Assembly: GCF_004368785.1 (NCBI RefSeq)
Contig: NZ_SODM01000002.1
Coordinates: forward strand, 874,956-938,955
Length of the DNA: 64,000 nucleotides
Direction of reading: 5' to 3'
Source of the DNA: Flavobacterium sp. 270
GTDB lineage: Bacteria > Bacteroidota > Bacteroidia > Flavobacteriales > Flavobacteriaceae
How positions within the stretch are numbered: position 1 is the first letter of the stretch; each line of letters opens with the position of its first letter. The translations under genes were made by a program, and so were the position numbers. Shown one piece after another: positions 58,014 through 64,000 of this stretch. The notes beneath the pieces are model-generated. The model searched no databases. It was not told the DNA's origin and saw only the letters and a program-made list of their open reading frames with translations.

Positions 58014-58895
58014 ATGAAATCACAATCAACTTTAGAAAAGTCAATCAAACTAACAATCTTACTAATTGCATTTATTTTTAATACAACTGCAAATGCACAA
58101 ACCAATTCTCCTAAATTAGAAAACTCTCTTTTGTGGGAAGTATCAGGAAACGAATTATCAAAACCATCATACTTATACGGAACCATACACATGATTTGTT
58201 CCGGAGATTATTTTCTTACTGATAAAACAAAAAAAGCATTTGATGCGTCGAATAAACTGGTCTTAGAAATCAACTTTTCTGATCCGAAAGAAATGGCAGA
58301 TGCAAAGGAACTGACAATGGGAAAAGAACCGCTGAGCAAAAAATTAACAGAAGAACAATTTGCGAAACTGGATGCAATTTTGAAAAAAACAGCAAAAGTA
58401 AGTGCGAAACAAGTTGACGCTTTTACATTAGCAACTGTAATGAGTTTGGTGACAATGAAATCTTATGGTTGTACTGATATAAAACAATATGAAGTGGATT
58501 TTATGGATATGGCGAAAAAGAAAAATATTGAGATCGGGGAACTTGAAACCGTTAAATCTCAAGCATTGGCACTAGAAAATGCTTATACAAATGATGAAAT
58601 GATTTTGATGATTGAAAAATTAAATCCAGATGAAATTGCAAAAGCAGTAAAAGCATATAAAGAAGAAAATGTAATGGAATTAAATACAGTATTTGCAGAT
58701 GAAAAATGTGCTAGTAAAAAAACTAATAGCACTATATTAGAGGCTAGAAATGCTAATTGGGTAAAAAAAATGCCAGCATTAATGAAAAGTGAAAGTGTAT
58801 TTTTTGCAGTTGGATCTGCGCATTTGGGAGGAGAATTGGGAGTAATTAATTTATTAAGAAAAGCGGGATATATAGTAAAACCAGTAATGAATTAG
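58014..58895 (+). CDS. TraB/GumN family protein
   Basis: A 293-residue exported protein with a signal peptide (about 1-30, ending TTANAQ) and the two TraB/GumN landmarks: SYLYGTIHMICSGDYF near residue 62 and FFAVGSAHLGGELGVINLLRKAGY near the C-terminus. The GxxH motifs are the proposed metal or active-site residues of the TIKI-type protease superfamily. The middle is helical. It is 7 bases upstream of an ECF sigma gene, so it is in one operon with it. Cytoplasmic function is excluded by the signal; substrate unknown. Confidence 0.9.
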   Translation: MKSQSTLEKSIKLTILLIAFIFNTTANAQTNSPKLENSLLWEVSGNELSKPSYLYGTIHMICSGDYFLTDKTKKAFDASNKLVLEINFSDPKEMADAKELTMGKEPLSKKLTEEQFAKLDAILKKTAKVSAKQVDAFTLATVMSLVTMKSYGCTDIKQYEVDFMDMAKKKNIEIGELETVKSQALALENAYTNDEMILMIEKLNPDEIAKAVKAYKEENVMELNTVFADEKCASKKTNSTILEARNANWVKKMPALMKSESVFFAVGSAHLGGELGVINLLRKAGYIVKPVMN

Positions 58896-58902
58896 CACTA
58901 TT

Positions 58903-59400
58903 TTGAAAGAGAAAGAATTTTTAAATCGGATAGAGAGTCATAAAGGCATACTGTACAAAGTTTCTAAAATGTACATGGACAATTACGATGATCAACAGGA
59001 TCTGTTTCAGGAGATTGTCTGCCAGCTTTGGAAATCGTACGATTCGTTTAGAAACGAAAGCCAATTTTCGACGTGGATGTATCGGGTTGCCGTAAATACC
59101 GCGATTATATTTCTAAGAAAAGAGAAACGGAAAGTAGATAAATATGAAATTGCATCGGAAAACATAAAAGAAGATGAAGGCGACTCTCATATCAAAGAAA
59201 GCCAAATTGATCATTTTTATAAAGCTGTTCAAAAACTAGAAAAAATTGATAAGGCTATTATTTTCTATCAGTTAGAAGGATTCTCTCATAAAGAAATAGG
59301 TGATAATTTAGGTATATCTGAAGGAAATGCCAGAGTAAAATTAAACAGAGCAAAAGAAAAATTAAAAGAAATAATAAAAAATCAAGGATATGGATTTTAA
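58903..59400 (+). CDS. ECF RNA polymerase sigma factor
   Basis: A 165-residue sigma70-family ECF factor. Region 2 contains YDDQQDLFQEIVCQLWKSYDSFRNESQFSTWMYRVAVNTAI (broken into DQQDLFQEI and FSTWMYRVAVNTAIIFLRK), and region 4 has FSHKEIGDNLGISEGNARVKLNRAKEKLKE, the helix-turn-helix for -35 binding. It starts with TTG at 58903, which is the only start before region 2; coupling to the TraB/GumN gene (7 bases) explains the weak start. The next gene overlaps by 11 bases and may encode its membrane regulator. Target genes are unknown. Confidence 0.93.
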   Translation: MKEKEFLNRIESHKGILYKVSKMYMDNYDDQQDLFQEIVCQLWKSYDSFRNESQFSTWMYRVAVNTAIIFLRKEKRKVDKYEIASENIKEDEGDSHIKESQIDHFYKAVQKLEKIDKAIIFYQLEGFSHKEIGDNLGISEGNARVKLNRAKEKLKEIIKNQGYGF

Positions 59401-60001
59401 CGATATACAAAATGCATGGAATAATGACAACTCTGATACTGTTGTTCTTCCTGATAATTTGGAAAAAATAAAAACGGCTAATATGCCTGTGGAAAGAATT
59501 AGAAAAAACTTGCGTAACGAGCTTTTTGGACAGATTTTGGCTTTAGTAATTATAGGTCTTCTGCCTCTAGATTCAGAATTTCCTGCAAAAATGAAGGTAC
59601 CGTATTATTTCATTTTCGGAATAATGATTGCTATAAGTATTTACTATTTGGGACAGCTTTTTTTGTTTTACAAAAGATTGAATAATGTGGCATTGAGTAC
59701 TAAAGATAGTTTGTATGAAACCTATTATGATGTGAGGCTTAACATGCAGCTTTATAAAACCTATACATTTGTGCTTGCTCCGTTCTTATTGACTTACTTT
59801 ATTGGATATATTCTCTATAAAGATCCAGATGCCATAAAGATTTTAAATGGAAATTTAGAAAGCCAGAAATTACTATTGTATATAGGGGTTTTTGTAGCAA
59901 CTATATTAGCAATTGGCCTGTTGACAGAATTTTGGGTACAGCATTTTTATGGAAAATATGCCAAAGAAATCAGAAAAGTAATAGACGAATTAAAGGAATA
60001 A
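59390..60001 (+). CDS. Membrane protein, putative anti-sigma factor
   Basis: A 203-residue protein: N-terminal cytoplasmic part (about 1-45; MDFNDIQNAWNND, KIKTANMPVERIRKNLRNELF), then four hydrophobic segments (about 47-70, 75-95, 125-145 and 160-180) and a basic end. It has no zinc ZAS motif, so it is not a canonical anti-sigma, but the start overlaps the ECF sigma gene by 11 bases and the N-terminal DIQxxW pattern is recurrent in Bacteroidota proteins encoded after ECF genes. I infer a membrane anchor for the sigma factor; unproven. Confidence 0.7.
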   Translation: MDFNDIQNAWNNDNSDTVVLPDNLEKIKTANMPVERIRKNLRNELFGQILALVIIGLLPLDSEFPAKMKVPYYFIFGIMIAISIYYLGQLFLFYKRLNNVALSTKDSLYETYYDVRLNMQLYKTYTFVLAPFLLTYFIGYILYKDPDAIKILNGNLESQKLLLYIGVFVATILAIGLLTEFWVQHFYGKYAKEIRKVIDELKE

Positions 60002-60007
60002 TCATAA

Positions 60008-60040
60008 ACAGAACCCATCATTACGATGGGTTTCTTTTTT
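60008..60040 (+). terminator. Rho-independent terminator after the sigma operon
   Basis: AACCCATC(A) pairs with GATGGGTTT and is followed by TCTTTTTT, ten bases past the stop of the membrane protein gene. Confidence 0.85.
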
Positions 60041-60045
60041 ATTGG

Positions 60046-60053
60046 TATTTTTG
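60046..60053 (+). promoter_or_regulatory. TAnnTTTG -7 box of bioD
   Basis: TATTTTTG matches the consensus, 20 bases before the bioD ATG, directly behind the preceding terminator. No -33 TTG at the usual distance. Confidence 0.45.
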
Positions 60054-60073
60054 CAGTACAATAAAATATCACA

Positions 60074-60694
60074 ATGAAAATATTCGTAACCGGGATTTCT
60101 ACCGATGTTGGCAAAACGGTAACTTCTGCAATTGTAGTTGAAGCTCTAGAAGCCGATTACTGGAAACCTGTTCAGGCTGGAGACTTAGATAATTCTGACA
60201 GCCATAAAATCAAGTCTAAAATATCGAATACCAAAACTCATATTTTCGAAAACAGCTATAAGTTAAATACGCCGGCAAGTCCGCATTTAGCAGCTGAAAT
60301 TGACGGAATAAGAATTGATTTAAATAAAATTGAAGAGCCAAAAACCAATAATCATTTGGTTATCGAAGGAGCTGGAGGAATTTTTGTTCCACTGAATGAA
60401 ACCGATTCAATTATAGATTTAATACAACCCGATTATAAAGTAATTGTAGTTTCAAGACATTATTTAGGAAGCATAAATCATACTTTATTAACGATCGAAG
60501 CGATTAGGAATCGTGGTCTTGAAGTTGCCGGAATTATCTTTAGCGGAAGCGAAAATAAATCGACAGAAGATTTAATTCTAAATAAAACCAAAGTAAAATG
60601 TATCGGAAGAATTGACGAAGAACCTTATTTCGATCAAAACGTAATTCGTGAATACGCAGATTTGTTTCGCGAAAACCTTTTACAACTTGAATAA
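60074..60694 (+). CDS. bioD: Dethiobiotin synthetase
   Basis: A 206-residue P-loop enzyme that uses CO2 and ATP to form the ureido ring of dethiobiotin from DAPA. The extended Walker A is VTGISTDVGKTVTS (about 4-17); the second motif is VIEGAGGIFVPLNETDS near 98, and the pocket has WKPVQAGDLD near 34. Length is that of BioD. It is followed 62 bases later by bioA, so it is probably in the same transcript. No BirA operator-like dyad is obvious upstream. Confidence 0.96.
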   Translation: MKIFVTGISTDVGKTVTSAIVVEALEADYWKPVQAGDLDNSDSHKIKSKISNTKTHIFENSYKLNTPASPHLAAEIDGIRIDLNKIEEPKTNNHLVIEGAGGIFVPLNETDSIIDLIQPDYKVIVVSRHYLGSINHTLLTIEAIRNRGLEVAGIIFSGSENKSTEDLILNKTKVKCIGRIDEEPYFDQNVIREYADLFRENLLQLE

Positions 60695-60756
60695 AAATTT
60701 CAAAAATCAATTTCAGTTTTAATCTGAAATCTAAATTCTAAAATCTGAAATTAGCT
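60695..60756. repeat. Degenerate hairpin words between bioD and bioA
   Basis: AATTTCAAAAATCAATTTCAG and TTTTAATCTGAAATCTAAATTC can pair partly, ending AAATTAGCTATG at the bioA start. It resembles the AATTCCAA spacer type, in weaker form. Confidence 0.4.
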
Positions 60757-62028
60757 ATGACTTTATCAGAAAAAGACAGCCAATATCTTTGGCATCCTTA
60801 TACACAGCATAAAACTTCTCAAACTCCAATCGCTATTTCAAGAGGTGAAGGAGCTTTGCTTTGGGACGAAAACAATAAAGAATATATCGATGCGATTGCA
60901 TCTTGGTGGGTAAATCCGTTTGGGCACAGTAATAAAATTATAGCCGATGCGATTTACAAACAACTCACAACTTTAGAACACGTTTTGTTTGGCGGTTTTA
61001 CACACGAACCCGCTATAAAAGTTGCGGAAAAATTAATAGAAATTCTTCCAAAAAATCAACAGAAAATATTCTTTTCAGACAATGGTTCAACAGCGGTTGA
61101 AGTGGCGATAAAAGTTGCATTGCAGTATTTTTTCAATAAAAATGAAAAGCGAACCACTATAATTGCTTTCGAAAATGCTTTTCACGGCGATACTTTTGCA
61201 GCAATGGCAGCAAGCGGAATTTCATTTTATACACAAGCTTTTCAGGGAATGTTTATAGATGTTGTCCGAATTCCAGTTCCGATAAAAGGGCAGGAGCAAG
61301 AAAGTTTTGATGCTTTAAAATCTGTTATTGCAAGCCATAATTGTGCAGGATTTATTTTTGAACCTTTAGTGCAAGGCGCCGCCGGAATGGTGATGTATGA
61401 ACCGGACGCATTAGCCAAACTGATTCAGATTTGTAAAGAAAATAAAGTCTTAACAATTGCCGATGAAGTAATGACAGGCTTCGGAAAAACGGGAAAAACT
61501 TTTGCAATGGATTATGTTTCTGAACAGCCGGATATGATTTGTTTGTCGAAAGCATTGACAGGCGGCACAATTCCGATGGCAATTACAACTTTTACACAAG
61601 ATATTTTTGATGCTTTTTATGATGATGATATCAACAAAGCATTATTTCACGGACATACTTTTACGGCAAATCCAACAGGTTGTGCTGCAGCTTTGGCGAG
61701 TATCGATTTATTGCAGACTCAGGAAATGCAGGATAATATTGATCGAATTAATAAAAGTCATTTAAACTTTCAAAAGAAGATCGAAAATCATTCAAAAGTA
61801 ATAACCGCCAGAACTTTAGGTGTTATCTTTGCGGTTGAAATAAAATCAGATTCAGAAGAAAGTTATTACGGTTCAATGCGAACTAAATTGTATAATTTCT
61901 TTATTGAAAAAGGAGTCGTTTTAAGGCCGGTTGGGAATATTGTTTATATTCTTCCGCCTTATATTATGACAGACGAACAGCTTCAGAAAGTGTATTCGAT
62001 TATTGAAGAAGCTATTGAAATGGTGTGA
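60757..62028 (+). CDS. bioA: Adenosylmethionine-8-amino-7-oxononanoate aminotransferase
   Basis: A 423-residue class III PLP aminotransferase that turns KAPA into DAPA with SAM as amino donor. Diagnostic blocks: LWHPYTQHKTSQTPI at the start (SAM/KAPA pocket; BioA-specific), ASWWVNPFGHSN, FFSDNGSTAVEVAIK, FENAFHGDTFAAM, the PLP Asp in IADEVMTGFGKTG and Lys in LSKALTGGTIPM. Length agrees with BioA. It is probably co-transcribed with bioD, and the beta-ketoacyl synthase gene follows after about 170 bases. Confidence 0.97.
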   Translation: MTLSEKDSQYLWHPYTQHKTSQTPIAISRGEGALLWDENNKEYIDAIASWWVNPFGHSNKIIADAIYKQLTTLEHVLFGGFTHEPAIKVAEKLIEILPKNQQKIFFSDNGSTAVEVAIKVALQYFFNKNEKRTTIIAFENAFHGDTFAAMAASGISFYTQAFQGMFIDVVRIPVPIKGQEQESFDALKSVIASHNCAGFIFEPLVQGAAGMVMYEPDALAKLIQICKENKVLTIADEVMTGFGKTGKTFAMDYVSEQPDMICLSKALTGGTIPMAITTFTQDIFDAFYDDDINKALFHGHTFTANPTGCAAALASIDLLQTQEMQDNIDRINKSHLNFQKKIENHSKVITARTLGVIFAVEIKSDSEESYYGSMRTKLYNFFIEKGVVLRPVGNIVYILPPYIMTDEQLQKVYSIIEEAIEMV

Positions 62029-62029
62029 T

Positions 62030-62130
62030 TTTTTTGCACACAGATTTAAATCGATATAACGGATTTTCACGGAATAAAAATTATTTGTGTAAACCTATTT
62101 GATCAGTGTAATCTGTGTTTGATTTGTCAA
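62030..62130. repeat. CAGATTT-type repeat spacer between bioA and the ketoacyl synthase
   Basis: CACACAGATTTAAATCGATA faces GTGTAATCTGTGTTTGATTTG in opposite orientation across about 60 bases with TTTCACGGAATAAAAATTAT in the middle. It is of the same type as 11588-11702. Confidence 0.5.
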
Positions 62131-62200
62131 AAACTAAAATGATAATTAGCGAACTTTGCGTAAGAATTTGCAAAATTTGCAGTTAAAAAATAAAATAACG

Positions 62201-63367
62201 TTGAATAATAAAATCGCTATAACAGCCTTTTCTTCCATTTCTCCTTTAGGAAATAATGCAGAACAGGTTTGGAAAAAATATCTGAATGAAGAGCATTGTT
62301 TCTCTAAACAATTGCTTGATCAACAAGAAACCTCTGTTGCCGCATTAGATGCAGAGTCAAAAGAAATTGTGGCAGCTGTTAGGGAATCGGATATAAAGTA
62401 TAAATTTTTAGACAATTCGGTTTTGTTTGCTTTAGCAGCTTCGAGAAAAGCAGTTGAAGACGCTGGATGGGATAAAAATGATGTTTTCGGAATTAATATT
62501 GGCTCGTCTCGCGGCGCAACAGATTTATTCGAAAAACATTATAAAGAATATTTAGATACTGGAAAAGCACAAACTTTAGCTTCGCCAACCACAACTTTAG
62601 GAAATATCTCTTCGTGGATTGCGCACGATTTGCAAAGTGTTGGTCCCGAAATTTCTCATTCTATAACTTGTTCTACCGCTTTGCATGCACTTTTAAATGG
62701 CGTCGCTTGGTTAAAATCAGGAATGGCGGATAAATTTTTAGTGGGAGGAAGTGAAGCACCTTTAACCGATTTTACGATTGCACAAATGCGTGCTCTAAAA
62801 ATATATTCGAGAATCAATCAGGACGAAGAATCTTGGCCAAATCTGGCTTTCGATTTTGAGAAAACACAAAATACCATGATTCTTGGTGAAGGCGCAGGAG
62901 TTTGTTGTTTAGAATCTGGCGAGAAAGAAAATGCAATTGTTTATGTAACGGGAGTAGGGTATGCAACAGAGATTCTAGAGCATAATATTTCAATTTCGGC
63001 AGAAGCAACCTGTTTTCAAAAATCAATGAAAATGGCGCTTAATGATGTTGATTTAGATACAGTTGATGCGATCGTCATGCATGCGCCCGGAACTATAAAA
63101 GGAGATTTGACCGAACTAAGGGCTATCGAAAAAGTATTTGGTTCTAAATTACCTTTATTAACCACTAATAAATGGAAAATCGGACACACTTTTGGTGCAT
63201 CAGGAATGCTGAGTTTAGAATTAGCACTTTTGATGATCCAGCACGATACTTTTATTGGAGTACCTTTTGGTGAACATAAGAAGCAGACAAAATCAATTAA
63301 AAGGATATTAATTAATGCTGTAGGTTTTGGCGGAAATGCAGTCAGTATTTTAATCGAAAAACCGTAA
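62201..63367 (+). CDS. Beta-ketoacyl synthase-like protein beside biotin genes
   Basis: A 388-residue protein of the FabB/FabF (KAS) thiolase fold. Catalytic positions are preserved: C157 in SITCSTALHALL, H294 in VMHAPGTIKGD and H329 in NKWKIGHTFGASG with K324. It differs from housekeeping FabF in the usual TACATGTHA/NAHGTST/KSMTGH wording and is shorter (FabF about 413). The frame continues up to TTG 62156; TTG 62201, just before MNNKIAITAFSSISPLG-like sequence, is preferred. The position after bioD-bioA suggests a role in making the pimeloyl chain; inference. Confidence 0.88.
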   Translation: MNNKIAITAFSSISPLGNNAEQVWKKYLNEEHCFSKQLLDQQETSVAALDAESKEIVAAVRESDIKYKFLDNSVLFALAASRKAVEDAGWDKNDVFGINIGSSRGATDLFEKHYKEYLDTGKAQTLASPTTTLGNISSWIAHDLQSVGPEISHSITCSTALHALLNGVAWLKSGMADKFLVGGSEAPLTDFTIAQMRALKIYSRINQDEESWPNLAFDFEKTQNTMILGEGAGVCCLESGEKENAIVYVTGVGYATEILEHNISISAEATCFQKSMKMALNDVDLDTVDAIVMHAPGTIKGDLTELRAIEKVFGSKLPLLTTNKWKIGHTFGASGMLSLELALLMIQHDTFIGVPFGEHKKQTKSIKRILINAVGFGGNAVSILIEKP

Positions 63368-63390
63368 TTCTATTATAAAGTTTAGATTAT

Positions 63391-63427
63391 AAAAAAAATC
63401 CATTTGTCTATACAAATGGATTTTTTA
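63391..63427. terminator. Bidirectional terminator between convergent genes
   Basis: AAAAAAAATCCATTTGT pairs with ACAAATGGATTTTTTATTT around CTAT. It ends both the ketoacyl synthase gene and the incoming T9SS-sorted protein gene. Confidence 0.88.
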
Positions 63428-63469
63428 TTTGGAAACACTCGTTTTTGAAGTGTTTTTATAAAGATATAG

Positions 63470-64000
63470 TTATTTAAAAATGACTTTTTTAGTCGTAATA
63501 AAATCATTTTCAAGGGTGACTTTTACTAGTAAAATCTGATTGCTTGACTGTAAGTTTGAGATTTGCAATTCAGTAGAACCTATCTTTGTTTTATCGTAAA
63601 GGAGTTTTCCTGTAATGTCAAAAATTGTAACCTCTTTTATGGTTTCTTTTGAAGTTGTTACTTTAATCGCTTTGTCTTTTACTGATACTAAAACAAAATT
63701 TTCAAGATTTTCAAAATCGCCTGTTCCCAGATTTTTAGAACTGTAATGTAAAACAAAACGCTCTGCAAAAGTTCCAATAGCAGTAGTAAAAGTATAATTT
63801 CCAGCTGCTAAATTCTGAACTCTACCTGTTGTTTTGTCTTCCAGATAAACAGCATGATCAGCAAATAAACCATCGGCATGATCAATTGCAATTGTAAAAT
63901 CGCCAGCAATAGTAGATTTGTATCCTAACGGAATAGTTTCTGTATCATCAAAGGAAACTGCACGTCCTTGAATGGTTAATTTTCTGGAATCGTTTATCGA
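63470..64000 (-). CDS. C-terminal part of a T9SS-secreted protein (type C-like sorting signal)
   Basis: The minus frame is open from the window edge to the stop TAA at 63472-63470, giving 176 residues. It begins inside a beta-rich domain (AGDFTIAIDHADGLFADHAVYLED, GNYTFTTAIGTFAERFVLHY) and finishes with the sorting domain: VLVSVKDKAIKVTTSKETI, KEVTIFDITGKLLYDK, SSNQILLVKVTLEN and a final TTKKVIFK. The NQ-LLVK-TL-N wording is that of the type C-like sorting domains known in Flavobacterium, which direct export across the outer membrane by the type IX system. The N-terminus and function lie outside the window. Confidence 0.82.
   Translation of the reverse strand, partial: SINDSRKLTIQGRAVSFDDTETIPLGYKSTIAGDFTIAIDHADGLFADHAVYLEDKTTGRVQNLAAGNYTFTTAIGTFAERFVLHYSSKNLGTGDFENLENFVLVSVKDKAIKVTTSKETIKEVTIFDITGKLLYDKTKIGSTELQISNLQSSNQILLVKVTLENDFITTKKVIFK

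Overview
The window is a compact, AT-rich bacterial chromosome segment that reads as a Flavobacterium-type member of the Bacteroidota. Support comes from promoters with the TAnnTTTG -7 box instead of a sigma70 -10, a general lack of Shine-Dalgarno sequences, a C-terminal type IX secretion signal at the right edge, a TonB-dependent receptor with a carboxypeptidase-like regulatory domain, DUF4270, an OlsF-like fused acyltransferase, and an atpD-atpC pair without the rest of the ATP synthase genes. I see no rRNA, tRNA, CRISPR array, prophage, insertion sequence or classical riboswitch. Nearly all of it is ordinary core genome; the unusual content lies in domain variants, two apparent single-base frameshifts and families of palindromic intergenic repeats.

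Left part (1-11.5 kb, almost all minus strand): the start of an M28 peptidase, a zinc-ribbon protein, a GNAT/nitrilase fusion, DUF2461, a lysine-rich cysteine protein, ferritin, an OmpA-family outer membrane protein, an unknown exported protein, a CAT-fold acetyltransferase with a HAD hydrolase, an EamA exporter and metG. From 11.7 to 20.5 kb there are small proteins, a CDGSH Fe-S protein, a DinB-type protein split by a frameshift, a Tat-exported M19 dipeptidase, a membrane protein paired with a patatin-like phospholipase, PhzF and lipoproteins.

Middle part (20.7-44 kb): serS, lgt, a TPR protein, DUF4286, rsmA overlapping mgtE, proC, nhaA, a 2-hydroxyacid dehydrogenase, DUF4234-like and DUF2752 membrane proteins, an OlsF-like bifunctional ornithine-lipid acyltransferase, exonuclease III, an OmpA lipoprotein and a Tas-like aldo/keto reductase. 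A minus-strand block follows: a small membrane protein, a GT51 transglycosylase with a long AsmA-like front part, radA, an esterase-fold protein without the usual serine, and panC-panD.

Right part (44-64 kb, plus strand): a half-size GT5 glycogen-synthase-like protein, a DUF4270 lipoprotein and glmS in a tight run; a TonB-dependent receptor with an SGNH lipoprotein; atpD-atpC; a membrane protein and an NAD(P)-binding protein; then a biotin region with bioF, a TraB/GumN - ECF sigma - membrane protein module, bioD, bioA and a beta-ketoacyl synthase homologue. A T9SS-sorted protein enters from the right edge.

The best leads for new biology are the ketoacyl synthase beside bioD-bioA (a candidate for early pimeloyl synthesis), the GT5 half-protein in the DUF4270-glmS run, the receptor/SGNH pair without SusD, and the Ser-to-Asp esterase-like protein. 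I do not see a clear, wholly new multi-gene system.
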